Assembly: GCA_041563315.1 (NCBI GenBank)
Contig: JBFFNE010000006.1
Span: 1-63,915, forward strand
Direction of reading: 5' to 3'
From: JBFEYJ01 sp041563315
Lineage (GTDB): Bacteria > Pseudomonadota > Gammaproteobacteria > Thiohalomonadales > Thiohalomonadaceae
Length of the DNA: 63,915 nt
In this document: positions 25,765 through 34,630 of the stretch, one piece after another
How positions within the stretch are numbered: the first letter of the stretch is position 1
Layout of the letters: every line of letters begins with the position of its first letter
Notes under the pieces: generated by a model
Told to the model about the DNA's origin: nothing
Seen by the model: only the letters and a program-made list of their open reading frames with translations
Databases searched by the model: none
Program-made: the position numbers and the translations under genes

Positions 25765-27339
25765 ATGAGTGATTGGCGTGGCGTTTGTGATGTCGCTGAG
25801 CTGGCGGAAGGGCAGGGACACGAGGTCTGGCTGAACGGCCGCCCCGTCGCCCTGTTCCTCTACCGGGGGGAGGTCTTTGCTCTCGATGATCGCTGCCCCC
25901 ACCATGAAGGGCAGCTCTCTCTCGGGCGGATGGAAAACGGCGAGGCCATCTGCCCGTTACACGGCTGGAATTTCGATCTGGCCACCGGTATCTCCCCTTA
26001 CAATCCCAATGACCGGATCGCCACCTACCCGGTGCGTCTGAACGCCGGCCGGGTGGAGCTGGATGCCGCTGCGGTGCCGCCCCTGCCGCCGGCCAGCTTC
26101 AGCGGTTATCAGGGGCGCTGGCGCCGCTGGGCCAGCGATGCCCGCGGCAAAAAAGAGATCCGGCACCTCGCCAAGGGCATGGCCCCGGATGTGGGGGCCA
26201 TGGGGGCGGAGCCGCCCGCCCCCGGACCGGTGCCTGATACAAGTCATTTTCATCTGCGCGCGGCGCAGTTGGCCCGGTTGCCGCTACTGGAGGAGGAACC
26301 GGTCGACACCGCGGTGATACTCGGCCGCGATGCTGGAAAACCGTTGCGACTCTCGCTGCCCGCCTATGTCTCCCACATGTCATTCGGCGCCCTCTCCAAA
26401 GAGGCCAAGCTGGGGCTTGCCCGCGGCTCGGCGCGGGCCGATACCATGATCTGTTCCGGAGAGGGTGGGATGTTGCCGGAGGAGCGGGAGCTGGCCCGCC
26501 ACTATGTGCTGGAGATGGCTAGCGGCTATTTTGGCTGGCAAGAGGAGGCGATGGCCCGGGCCGATGCCTTCGAGATCAAGCTCGGGCAGTCGGCCAAGCC
26601 AGGGCTTGGCGGTGAGTTGCCGGGAAACAAGGTCACGGCGGAGATCGCCCGCGTGCGGGGCATCGAACCCGGCAAGGCCGCCTGCTCCCCGGCGCGGTTT
26701 CCCGATATCCCCGATTTGGAGGCGCTGGACGAGCGCATCGCCTGGCTGCGGGTGCATTTTCCCGACAAGCCGGTAGGGATCAAGTTTGCCGCCAACCATG
26801 TGGCAGAGGATACGGCAGCGGCCCTCTCGCTGCAGCCGGATTTCATCACAATCGACGGCTTCGGCGGCGGCACGGGCGCTGCGCCCCTGCATATCCGCGA
26901 TCACTTCGGCGTACCGCTGGTCATGGCCCTGCCGGTGGCGCGCGCTCTGGTCGATGTCCATCACACCGCTGGCGGACGCCACGTCTCGCTGCTTGCCACC
27001 GGCGGCATCCGGACCCCGTCGGATATCATGAAGGCGATCGCCCTGGGGGCCGATGCCTGTGGTCTGGCCACCGCCGCTTTATTCGCCTTGGGTTGTGAGT
27101 ATTATCGTGCCTGCAATACCGATCATTGCCCCACCGGCGTGACCACGCAAAATCCCGAGTTGCGGGCGCGCATCGATGCGGATCTCGCTGCAGAAAGGGT
27201 GGCCAATCTTTTCCATGGTTGCGGGAAGATGATTGCCGACTATCTTCACGCCATGGGTCATCACACATTGAGTGATGTCAGCCGGGCGGATCTGGTACCG
27301 CTCACGGAAATGGCACGGCAAATCCTTGAGGTGAAATAG
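25765..27339 (+). CDS. Rieske [2Fe-2S] domain fused to glutamate-synthase-like FMN domain
   Basis: 524 residues. Residues about 40-70 show a Rieske signature (CPHHEGQ, then CPLHGWNFD 16 residues on). The remainder is the FMN/Fe-S-binding glutamate synthase central domain: SHMSFGALSKEAKLGLARGS, SGEGGMLPEE, AKPGLGGELPGNKVTAEIA, TIDGFGGGTGAAPLH and a Fe-S Cys set GCEYYRACNTDHCPTG. The start codon at 25765 has GGAGGAGGTAAGG upstream; an earlier ATG at 25750 is less well placed. It is probably an electron-transfer or Fe-S flavoenzyme whose substrate is unknown, since the glutaminase domain is absent. It is not in an operon with glutamate genes. Confidence 0.85.
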   Translation: MSDWRGVCDVAELAEGQGHEVWLNGRPVALFLYRGEVFALDDRCPHHEGQLSLGRMENGEAICPLHGWNFDLATGISPYNPNDRIATYPVRLNAGRVELDAAAVPPLPPASFSGYQGRWRRWASDARGKKEIRHLAKGMAPDVGAMGAEPPAPGPVPDTSHFHLRAAQLARLPLLEEEPVDTAVILGRDAGKPLRLSLPAYVSHMSFGALSKEAKLGLARGSARADTMICSGEGGMLPEERELARHYVLEMASGYFGWQEEAMARADAFEIKLGQSAKPGLGGELPGNKVTAEIARVRGIEPGKAACSPARFPDIPDLEALDERIAWLRVHFPDKPVGIKFAANHVAEDTAAALSLQPDFITIDGFGGGTGAAPLHIRDHFGVPLVMALPVARALVDVHHTAGGRHVSLLATGGIRTPSDIMKAIALGADACGLATAALFALGCEYYRACNTDHCPTGVTTQNPELRARIDADLAAERVANLFHGCGKMIADYLHAMGHHTLSDVSRADLVPLTEMARQILEVK

Positions 27340-27455
27340 CGCAAATGTGACTGGTGTCCTCGGTGGACGATGGCTATCTTTCAATGACGTGCCGGGAAGT
27401 GTACAGGGAGGTTCCTGTTCTGCACTGTTTCAACTGAGACTTTGAGGAGACTGCA

Positions 27456-27962
27456 ATGAACAAATACTGGGCAGTGATGTTGATTTGCCTGGCCACATTG
27501 GTGGCAATGCCGCTGGCACATGCCGAAGTCGCTCGCAGTATCATCACCACCGAGGTGATCGACCGTGAGCCGGTCAATGATCTGGAGGTTGTCCCGCTTC
27601 CTGAAGAGACGGTGTTGTTCTTCACCGAGCTGCGCAACATGGAGGGACAGACCATCTTGCATCGTTGGATGCTCGGTAGTGAGCAGATGGCAGAGGTTAG
27701 TTTTAATGTTGGTGGTCCCCGGTGGCGCGTCTGGTCGAGCAAGCAGATGTTGCCGGAGTGGATCGGCGACTGGGTGGTGCAGGTCGTTGACGGTTCTGGT
27801 GAGGTTGTTGCCGAGAAGACCTTTACCTATGGCATGATTGAGGATGCCGGCACGGCGATCGGCGAGCAGCCGGTAATGGAAGAAACACCGATGACAGAGG
27901 AGGTGCCGACAATGGAGCCAGCAACTGAGCAAGCGCCAGATGCTGCACCTGCCACAGAGTAG
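27456..27962 (+). CDS. secreted DUF2914 domain protein
   Basis: 168 residues with a signal peptide (MNKYWAVMLICLATLVAMPLAHA). The DUF2914 core is ELRNMEGQTILHRWMLGSEQ, then FNVGGPRWRVWSSK and PEWIGDWVVQVVDG. The last 35 residues form an acidic low-complexity tail rich in Glu, Pro, Thr and Met (EQPVMEETPMTEEVPTMEPA). It is probably periplasmic or surface exposed. A ribosome-binding site TTGAGGAG lies upstream. A strong terminator follows at 28001. Confidence 0.8.
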   Translation: MNKYWAVMLICLATLVAMPLAHAEVARSIITTEVIDREPVNDLEVVPLPEETVLFFTELRNMEGQTILHRWMLGSEQMAEVSFNVGGPRWRVWSSKQMLPEWIGDWVVQVVDGSGEVVAEKTFTYGMIEDAGTAIGEQPVMEETPMTEEVPTMEPATEQAPDAAPATE

Positions 27963-28000
27963 GGCGACACTGACGCGGCCGAGTAAACCATTCATGGGAT

Positions 28001-28050
28001 CGGCGTCGCCGGTCCCTTCTCTGTCAGAGCTCGACGCCGGCTTTTTCTTT
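28001..28050 (+). terminator. intrinsic terminator after the DUF2914 gene
   Basis: CGGCGTCG pairs with CGACGCCG across a 23-base loop, followed by CTTTTTCTTT. It is probably rho-independent, though the loop is larger than usual. Confidence 0.7.
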
Positions 28051-28123
28051 GTCGTGCATCTGCTAGATTTATCCCTCTATCGCGAGGGTTCAATATCGCA
28101 AGGGTCCAATTTAAGGTGCTCGT

Positions 28124-28762
28124 ATGTTTTTTGCGCAGAAAAAAACAGATATGCCATTGCCGGGTGAAGCCTTGCCTGGGCGTGAGGAGGCGATGTCTGT
28201 GCCAGAATGGCATTTTGTCAACCGGCATCGGCTCAAGCCGCCCTTTCCCGAGGGGTTGCAGCTTGCCATGTTCGGAATGGGCTGCTTCTGGGGTGCCGAG
28301 CGCAGGTTCTGGCAGCAGTCTGGTGTGTATTCCACCATGGTAGGCTACGCGGCGGGGTATACACCGAACCCAGCGTATGAGGAGGTCTGCAGCGGCATGA
28401 CTGGCCATAATGAGGTGGTCAGGCTGGTGTTCGATCCGACCCATATCGGCTATGAAAAGTTGTTGAGACTCTTCTGGGAGTCGCATGACCCGACTCAAGG
28501 CATGCGTCAGGGTAATGATATCGGTACCCAGTATCGTTCCGGCATTTATTACTACACCGAGGCTCAGCAGGATGCCGCGTTAGCCTCCAGGGAGCAGTAT
28601 CAAGCTATGCTCTTGGCTGCAAATCATGGCGAGATCACAACCGAAGTTCTTCCGGCGCCTCCATTTTACTATGCTGAGGAGTACCACCAGCAATATTTGG
28701 CAAAGAATCCAGGAGGTTACTGTGGTCTTGGCGGTACCGGAGTTGCCTTTAGTGAGGCTTAG
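28124..28762 (+). CDS. msrA: peptide-methionine (S)-S-oxide reductase
   Basis: 212 residues. MsrA repairs oxidised methionine using thioredoxin. The catalytic motif FGMGCFWGAE lies at about residue 50, with Cys53 as nucleophile. Other family landmarks are ALPGR at the N-terminus, VGYAAGYTPNPAYEEVCSGMTGHNE, FWESHDPTQGMRQGNDIGTQYRS and the C-terminal GGYCGLGG with a resolving Cys. It is complete. The start at 28124 gives the longer N-terminus that many MsrA proteins have. No msrB gene is adjacent. Confidence 0.95.
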   Translation: MFFAQKKTDMPLPGEALPGREEAMSVPEWHFVNRHRLKPPFPEGLQLAMFGMGCFWGAERRFWQQSGVYSTMVGYAAGYTPNPAYEEVCSGMTGHNEVVRLVFDPTHIGYEKLLRLFWESHDPTQGMRQGNDIGTQYRSGIYYYTEAQQDAALASREQYQAMLLAANHGEITTEVLPAPPFYYAEEYHQQYLAKNPGGYCGLGGTGVAFSEA

Positions 28763-28904
28763 CTGGCCGATGTTGTTATTATGGCGCTAGATTTGTCTCG
28801 TCTCATGCGTTGTGTGGGGTGGTCTCGTCATGAGTCAGAAAATCAGGGATGCCGGTTGTTAGTGATTAAAGGAACAACCTTTAACGATTGGTGACTTTTC
28901 CTGC

Positions 28905-29528
28905 TTATGAAGCAAACCCCATGTTTCCGTTTTGCAGCATCTGCTTTTTGGCACGGTCATAGCTGTTGCTGGTCAGAATACGGTTTTTTGCTAGCCGCCT
29001 CAGCATACGTATCTCTCCGGCAAACAGGTGTTCGTTATTATAGCCTTTCTCGGTAATGTTCTGTTCAATCGCGCCTTGTAACAGTGTTACGAATTGTTCG
29101 GATCGTTTTCTGCCTCTTTTGTGGTAGGGGATTTCTATTAGGGGGTGGAGCGCGATGCGCGTTTCCAGCACCCATTTTCGCTTTATGGACAGTACGAACA
29201 GGGCGATGAAGAGCACCGCCAGCAAAGCAGCTCCGGTACCCGCACCAAGCAAGATGTATAGGGTATTGTCGTTTGGAGCGCTTAAAAAGACATTGAGGAA
29301 ATAGAGGGCGGCCAGTGAGGCGATGCCGGCTGCTCCCAGCCAGTGAATGCCATACTCTTTCACGTGCCGTACCTCTGGGTTGAGGATCGCCAGTTCCACC
29401 TTGAAATCGCGTGTTCCCCTCTGCCTCTTTTCGCTGACAGCCAAGTAATACTTGTCAAAAAGTTCCAGCCTTGTCTCGACCTTAAATCGGCTGGTGAATA
29501 GATAGGATGTCATGTCCTGTTTCGTCAT
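28905..29528 (-). CDS. membrane protein of unknown function with two spans
   Basis: 207 residues. A cytosolic N-terminal part (about 1-60) is followed by two hydrophobic segments at about 64-82 and 92-112 and a basic C-terminus with a long helix-rich region ending in QMLQNGNMGFAS. The N-terminal pattern FTSRFKVETRLELFDKYYLA could be a small beta domain. It is divergent from the following lipoprotein gene. No ribosome-binding site is convincing at 29528; the ATG at 29513 is an alternative. The family is not recognised. Confidence 0.6.
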   Translation of the reverse strand: MTKQDMTSYLFTSRFKVETRLELFDKYYLAVSEKRQRGTRDFKVELAILNPEVRHVKEYGIHWLGAAGIASLAALYFLNVFLSAPNDNTLYILLGAGTGAALLAVLFIALFVLSIKRKWVLETRIALHPLIEIPYHKRGRKRSEQFVTLLQGAIEQNITEKGYNNEHLFAGEIRMLRRLAKNRILTSNSYDRAKKQMLQNGNMGFAS

Positions 29529-29805
29529 AAAGGCTAGGGCCTGGCCGTGTGGCTAACTATGGATACTACGGTGTAGTGATAAAGTATGGAGTCTGACGTT
29601 TAAAATCTGAGAACTGTCGCACATTTCTCCTTCTAGCTTCGGTCGTGGCTGGGCGCCTTGGCCCGGGCGGAGGCACCTGTGAGGTATAGTGTTGATGTTT
29701 GCAGTGTTCGGGGGCAAGATATCAACCTTAGCCGTAGATGATGCTTGCTCACGTAATAATCTGTGCGGCCATTTTTACTCGACAATAAGGATTTAAGGAG
29801 CTGTT

Positions 29806-30363
29806 ATGAAAATGTTACGAATGATATTTATTTCTGTAGCTACGATTGCCGTACTGCTCGGTTGCGGTGCATCAACCCCGACCAAGCAGACCCTAAGCGC
29901 CTCAGCGATGAAAAACCCGGTTATCATTGCCAATGCCGTTCCCTACGCGGCAAACTCCGGCGCACCTCTTGCAGTGAAGCGCGAGTGCATTATCGATAAA
30001 CAGCTGCCTGAGTTCGTTGAGTCCTATGCCAGCGGCTACGATATTGCCGTAGTTCGTGATAGCAAGAAGGCAAAGCAAAAGCGAGCCAGCGGCAAGGTGC
30101 TGGAGCTGGAATTCAGCCAAATCTACGGTCAGGGCGGGGGTGCCTGGTCTGGTTCAAAATCGGTAACAGTTACCGGCACCCTTAAGGAAAACGGTAAGAA
30201 GATCGGTAGCTTCGTGGGTACTCGTGTTTCCGGCGGTGGTGCATTTGCCGGCTATAAAGGTACCTGCTCTATCCTTGGTCGTTGCGTGAAAACGCTGGGT
30301 GATGATATTGCACGCTGGTTGCAAGCACCTACCATGAATGCACGTCTGGGTGATGCCCGATAA
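29806..30363 (+). CDS. lipoprotein of unknown function
   Basis: 185 residues with a lipoprotein signal ending in LLGCG (Cys22 is the lipidated residue). The mature part contains two Cys (about 64 and 152), a helix near KQLPEFVESYASG and repeated glycine-rich strands such as QGGGAWSGSKSVTVTGTL. The residue after Cys is Gly, so sorting to the outer membrane is expected. A good AAGGAG site precedes it. It stands alone and is followed by a hairpin and a strong terminator. The family is not recognised. Confidence 0.7.
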   Translation: MKMLRMIFISVATIAVLLGCGASTPTKQTLSASAMKNPVIIANAVPYAANSGAPLAVKRECIIDKQLPEFVESYASGYDIAVVRDSKKAKQKRASGKVLELEFSQIYGQGGGAWSGSKSVTVTGTLKENGKKIGSFVGTRVSGGGAFAGYKGTCSILGRCVKTLGDDIARWLQAPTMNARLGDAR

Positions 30364-30765
30364 TTTCGATGCAGGGTAAAAGGCCTCTTTGAGGCCAATA
30401 CCGAATCGGTTAAGCCAAAAAACTGGCTTGACTGCCCAGAAAATGGGATCAAAGTCCGGTGATCGAAGCGATCACCGGATTTTTTTGTTTCTCAGCCGTG
30501 CCCTCGAACGCGTCTACCCATTCAGTGTCCCGTGCAGTTCACCGCGCCCAGTCCGATCTCCTGAGTCCCGAGCTTATTGAGCAGTGCCTGCAGAGCAAGC
30601 GGGACGATCACCCTGTGAAAGCGCCTTCAACAGCGTAGCTGAGAATGAGATGTCCTTGGCCGCGGCTTCGTCTCGGCAAACGGGTGACCTGCAGACGTTG
30701 AGGCGCCTGGGGCAGGTTGTCCGCGCAGCTATGGTCGAGCGTGGTATGGACTATCCTCAGAGCCT
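30364..30765. other. 402-bp intergenic region
   Basis: It holds a GGCCTC-TTT-GAGGCC hairpin (30382-30396) and the terminator at 30455-30487. The right 275 bases show no convincing gene; a reading frame there overlaps the histone-deacetylase-family start out of frame. Confidence 0.5.
30455..30487 (+). terminator. intrinsic terminator
   Basis: An 11-bp perfect stem (TCCGGTGATCG / CGATCACCGGA) with a 3-base loop, followed by eight T. It ends the lipoprotein transcript. Confidence 0.9.
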
Positions 30766-31728
30766 ATGCTGGGAAGTATGGGAAGCTGCATCTATCTTGG
30801 CGAAGCTTTGGCCGCATACCATTTCGGGCCATCGCATCCGTTCGGCCCCTTGCGTTATGACGCGTTTGTTAAAGAATTGCAGCGACGTTGCTTGCTACAC
30901 CGTCTGTGTCAACAGCCGCCGGTACAGGCCAGCAAGAAACAGCTTGAATTGTTCCATACGCATGATTATGTCGCGTGGATAGAGCGCTTGTCCGAAGCCG
31001 GTGAGGGGTATCTCGATGACGGAGACACCCCTTCGTTTAAGGGGGTGTATGAGGCAGCAGCCACCGTGGTTGGCAGTGTGCTTGATGCGATTGCGCGGAT
31101 CATGAGCGGTGACTGCGACAATGCCTTTGTGCCGATCGCCGGACTGCACCATGCCCGTCGTGGAGCCGCGGCCGGGTTTTGCGTGTTCAATGACTGCGGC
31201 GTGGCCATCGCGGGGTTGCGTCATAAGTACGGCGTGCAACGTATTGCCTATGTGGATATCGATGCGCATCACGGCGATGGTGTTTACTACGCTTTTGCCG
31301 ATGACCCGGAGCTGTTTATCGTGGATTTCCATGAAGATGGGCGCTTTCTCTACCCAGGCACAGGCGATTCCGGTGAGACGGGCAGTGGCGCGGCGAAGGG
31401 GAGCAAACTCAACATTCCGATGCCGCCCGGGGCGAAGGATAGTGAGTTTAGGGATAGCTGGGCAGTGGCGGAGGATTTCATCCGCCGGATCCGGCCGGAA
31501 TTTATTATCCTGCAGTGCGGAGCCGACAGCCTGGCCGATGATCCCCTGACCCATCTTGCCTACAGTGATGCCACCCACCGTATGGTGGCCGGGCGCCTGT
31601 GTGATATCGCGGCGGAGAGTTGCCACGGCCGGTTGCTGGCGCTGGGTGGTGGGGGCTACCTACCCGAAAACCTGGCAGCGGCATGGTGTGGAGTGGTGGA
31701 GGTGCTACTCGCTGCAGTGAAAAGGTGA
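30766..31728 (+). CDS. histone deacetylase family protein (AcuC-like)
   Basis: About 316-320 residues. Zinc amidohydrolase motifs are GEALAAYHFGPSHPFGPLR at the N-terminus, then LHHARRGAAAGFCVFND (about 126-142), DIDAHHGDGVYYAF (about 162), DFHEDGRFLYPGTG (about 182) and QCGADSL (about 250). The two consecutive His and the Asp-His-Asp set make the active site. It removes acyl groups from lysine or polyamines. The start is uncertain (30766 or the ATG at 30778). No acetyl-CoA synthetase gene is adjacent. Confidence 0.9.
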   Translation: MLGSMGSCIYLGEALAAYHFGPSHPFGPLRYDAFVKELQRRCLLHRLCQQPPVQASKKQLELFHTHDYVAWIERLSEAGEGYLDDGDTPSFKGVYEAAATVVGSVLDAIARIMSGDCDNAFVPIAGLHHARRGAAAGFCVFNDCGVAIAGLRHKYGVQRIAYVDIDAHHGDGVYYAFADDPELFIVDFHEDGRFLYPGTGDSGETGSGAAKGSKLNIPMPPGAKDSEFRDSWAVAEDFIRRIRPEFIILQCGADSLADDPLTHLAYSDATHRMVAGRLCDIAAESCHGRLLALGGGGYLPENLAAAWCGVVEVLLAAVKR

Positions 31729-31825
31729 TCTACCTGCGGCGGTTCATGCTGTTTTCTGCTACACATCAAGGGAGAGCGTTGCTCGGTAGGGCACAACTGT
31801 TTTTGGCATCAAGGGAAAGGCGTGT

Positions 31826-32524
31826 ATGGCATCGATCCTGATTACAGGCAGTAATCGCGGACTCGGTCTGGAGTGGGCCAGGCAGTATGGCGTAGCCGGC
31901 TGGCGAGTCTATGCAAGCTGTCGCCACCCCGAGCAGGCCGAAGCGCTGCAACAGTATGCTGCTACCCATCATAATCTTACGGTGCATCGCCTGGATGTCA
32001 CCCGGGGTGAGGAGATCACCGCACTTTCCCGTGAGCTGGCGGGCGAGCCCATCGATATCCTGCTTAACAACGCCGGGGTCTACTTTGAGAAGTACCAAGA
32101 TGAGGAACTGCGTAATATCGATTATGGGCATTGGGAAGAGACCTTTCGTGTCAACAGTCTTGGCCCGATGCGGGTAAGCGCTGCCTTTACCGAACATATA
32201 GCGCAGAGTGAGCGGCGCCTGGTGGTGGCGATAACCAGTCATATGGGCAGCATTGCCGAGATCGGCTCTCCTGGCTCCTATGCCTACCGCTCAAGCAAGG
32301 CGGCGCTCAATGCGGCGATGAAGGGGTTGTCACTGGCCTTGCAACCGCGAGGTATAGGCGTGCTGTTGTTACATCCCGGCTGGGTGCAGACGCGGATGGG
32401 TGGGCCTGGAGCGACCCTGACCACCCATACCAGTGTTACCCGGATGCGCAAATTGGTGGAGAGTTTTCGGTTGGATGATACGGGGCGGTTTTATCGTTTT
32501 GATGGGAGTGTGATACCGTGGTAG
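31826..32524 (+). CDS. short-chain dehydrogenase/reductase
   Basis: 232 residues of the classical SDR fold: TGSNRGLGLEWA (NAD(P)-binding, about 7-18), NNAGV (about 83), a catalytic Ser near residue 133, and YRSSKAALNAA with the Tyr-x-x-x-Lys pair (about 154-158). The substrate is not predictable from sequence. The ribosome-binding site is AAGGGAAAGG. It is 97 bases downstream of the deacetylase-family gene, so possibly co-transcribed. A repeat element starts 7 bases after its stop. Confidence 0.9.
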   Translation: MASILITGSNRGLGLEWARQYGVAGWRVYASCRHPEQAEALQQYAATHHNLTVHRLDVTRGEEITALSRELAGEPIDILLNNAGVYFEKYQDEELRNIDYGHWEETFRVNSLGPMRVSAAFTEHIAQSERRLVVAITSHMGSIAEIGSPGSYAYRSSKAALNAAMKGLSLALQPRGIGVLLLHPGWVQTRMGGPGATLTTHTSVTRMRKLVESFRLDDTGRFYRFDGSVIPW

Positions 32525-32530
32525 CGGATC

Positions 32531-32770
32531 TGTCGCTATCGCGACGGATTGGATTTGATGCGGGGGGGCTGCCCCGCGCGCAGGTCACTTTTTACGAAGT
32601 CCATCTCTGGACTTCGCCCTACGGGCCAGGCTTCGGCTGTTCCAATTCGCTCCCGACGAATTGGCCTTGCGCGGCCAAGAGAAAGTAACCAAAGAGGTCG
32701 CTCCTGCGCATCCATGCGCCCGTCGCGGGGGGCGAGACCCCGCATTCAATCACACGTCGCGATAGCGACA
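32531..32770. repeat. MITE-like repeat element, copy A (240 bp)
   Basis: Bounded by perfect 16-bp terminal inverted repeats (TGTCGCTATCGCGACG on the left, its complement on the right). Inside are the shared blocks GATGCGGGG...CTGCCCCGCGCGCAGGTCACT and CTTGCGCGGCCAAGAGAAAG, then GGCGAGACCCCGCAT on the right. It carries an internal insert near 32600-32670 not present in copies B and C. There is no open frame for a transposase. It lies between the SDR and DAO-type genes. Confidence 0.8.
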
Positions 32771-32787
32771 CAAACGACCGTTAGCAA

Positions 32788-33876
32788 ATGACCAACCACT
32801 TCGACTTCGACACCCTCATTATCGGCCAAGGCCTGGCGGGCAGCCTGCTGGCTTGGGAGCTGCTCGAGCGGGGCGAGCGGGTGCTGGTGGTGGATGACGG
32901 CCATCGGAGCGCCGCTTCCCTCGCTGCTGCCGGCCTGCTCAATCCGGTTACCGGTCAGCGGTTGGTCAAGACTGCAGGGGTGGATGAATGCCTGCCGCTG
33001 GCCCGTGAACTCTACCGAAGGCTTGAGGGTGTTTTTAGTCGTCCCTTGTTGGTGGAAAAAACGATGTGGCGGCTGTTTCGTGCTGAGCGTGAGCAGGAGG
33101 CGTGGGAGCGGCGCAGCGTCGATCCGACGTATCGCATCTACCTTGGTGAACGGCTAATGCCTGCGGCGTTGCAACCGCCTTTCGTCGCACCGCTGGGAGG
33201 ATTCATTCAAACACAGACCGGTTATCTTGATACCAACGCACTGCTGGAGGGGGTGCGCGAGTACCTGATAGCGAACGGTCACTATCGCCACCAGTGCCTG
33301 GATTACGGCACAATCCTGCCGGACGGTGAAGGTGTACGCTATCAGGAGCTGCGATGCCACCGGGTGATCTTTTGTGAAGGTTACAGGGCACAGCACAACC
33401 CCTGGTTCGACTGGCTGCCGTTCCAGCCTGCCAAGGGCGAAATTATCAGTATGGAGATTGCAGCACCGCTGCCTGATGCCATTGTAAATGCCGGGAAATG
33501 GCTGTTGCCCCGTGGTGAAGGGCGTTACCGTCTTGGCGCAACCTATGAGCGCACACAGCTCGACGAACAACCGACCGATGCGGGACGCAATGAACTGCTC
33601 GCTGCCCTGCCGCAGCTGCTGGATCCGGTGCCGGATTATCGTGTCACAGATCACCGGGCGGGTGTACGCCCCAATACGCTCGACAAACAGCCCTTTATCG
33701 GGCTGCACCCGCAATGGCCGCAACTGGGTATCTTTAACGGTTTCGGCTCCAAGGGCTCACTGCTGATACCCTGGCATGTGGTGCGATTTGTCGATGCTTT
33801 GCAAGGCATGGCAGCATTACCGGCAGAGGTCGACATCACACGCTATCAGCCACCCCAGGTTGGCCGTAAATTATAG
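32788..33876 (+). CDS. FAD-dependent oxidoreductase of the DAO family
   Basis: 362 residues. The FAD motif LIIGQGLAGSLLAWELLERG is at the N-terminus. The C-terminal region has GVRPNTLDKQPFIGLHP and IFNGFGSKGSLLIPWH, as in the D-amino-acid oxidase/sarcosine oxidase/glycine oxidase family. A specific amine substrate cannot be told. There is no ribosome-binding site in the 17 bases between the repeat element and the ATG, so a leaderless message or a promoter inside the repeat is possible. The gene stands alone. Confidence 0.82.
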   Translation: MTNHFDFDTLIIGQGLAGSLLAWELLERGERVLVVDDGHRSAASLAAAGLLNPVTGQRLVKTAGVDECLPLARELYRRLEGVFSRPLLVEKTMWRLFRAEREQEAWERRSVDPTYRIYLGERLMPAALQPPFVAPLGGFIQTQTGYLDTNALLEGVREYLIANGHYRHQCLDYGTILPDGEGVRYQELRCHRVIFCEGYRAQHNPWFDWLPFQPAKGEIISMEIAAPLPDAIVNAGKWLLPRGEGRYRLGATYERTQLDEQPTDAGRNELLAALPQLLDPVPDYRVTDHRAGVRPNTLDKQPFIGLHPQWPQLGIFNGFGSKGSLLIPWHVVRFVDALQGMAALPAEVDITRYQPPQVGRKL

Positions 33877-34029
33877 GCTGCGCCTGCCCTGGCATAAGCT
33901 TGATGTTGCATCGCGTTGATTTGTGCTCGTCGGCCACGTTGAGGATATTACGGAAAGGTGATGGTGGGCATAAACCAGGCCATTGGTATAGTGTAAATTC
34001 GTTGAGCTGTTTGTGGTACGGGGTACTGT

Positions 34030-34515
34030 GTGAATTTTGAGAAGAACATGTTTTACCAGCTTGGGTGGTTTGCTGCAGCGACTATGCTTGGCGTCGGCGC
34101 CGCTCTCCCGTTTTTTACCTTCAGCAAATTCTTTTTCTTTGACGACACTTTTTCGCTGTTTTCCGGTATCTTTCATCTGCTCGCGGCAGGCGAGCCGGTA
34201 CTGTTCGCTTTGGTCTTTCTGTTCAGCATCATGTTGCCCATGTACAAGATGTCCGTGCTGTTCCGGTTGATTAACAATCGCTTTCTTGAAGATCGCACAC
34301 GGCGTCGTTACAGCGCTTTGCTGATGATTCTCGGTAAATGGTCGATGCTTGATGTTTTCGTGGTGGCCATGCTGATCATGACTGTAAAGCTTGGCGCTAT
34401 CGCCTCGGTGGAGGTGCATGGCGGGCTTTATCTGTTTTCGGCTGGCGTCCTCGCCAGCATGCTGCTTACGCATCTGGTCGTAAGAAAACAGGCGGTGCAT
34501 CTAGTCTTGAGTTGA
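34030..34515 (+). CDS. PqiA-like membrane protein
   Basis: 161 residues with four hydrophobic segments. The core LPMYKM and LGKWSMLDVFVVAMLIMTVKLGAIASVEVHGGLYLF is the characteristic second half of the paraquat-inducible protein A (PqiA) domain. It is shorter than PqiA, which has two such domains, so it is a single-domain version. Start is GTG at 34030 or ATG at 34048. PqiA-type proteins work with MCE proteins in lipid transport; no pqiB or mce gene is adjacent. Confidence 0.78.
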   Translation: MNFEKNMFYQLGWFAAATMLGVGAALPFFTFSKFFFFDDTFSLFSGIFHLLAAGEPVLFALVFLFSIMLPMYKMSVLFRLINNRFLEDRTRRRYSALLMILGKWSMLDVFVVAMLIMTVKLGAIASVEVHGGLYLFSAGVLASMLLTHLVVRKQAVHLVLS

Positions 34516-34630
34516 GTCAACGGGGGCGGTGCAAGTCCGCCCGGATGTGGATGGGTGTTGCTGCTTGGGAAAGCGTGAGTGTCGGACAGGAGGGTGCATT
34601 CATCAGAAGACACCGCGGTGGTCTCCCCTG

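Noticed and set aside
30584..30982. 132-codon frame upstream of the histone-deacetylase-family gene
   Set aside because: It overlaps the deacetylase gene in another frame and has no recognisable domain or good start signal.
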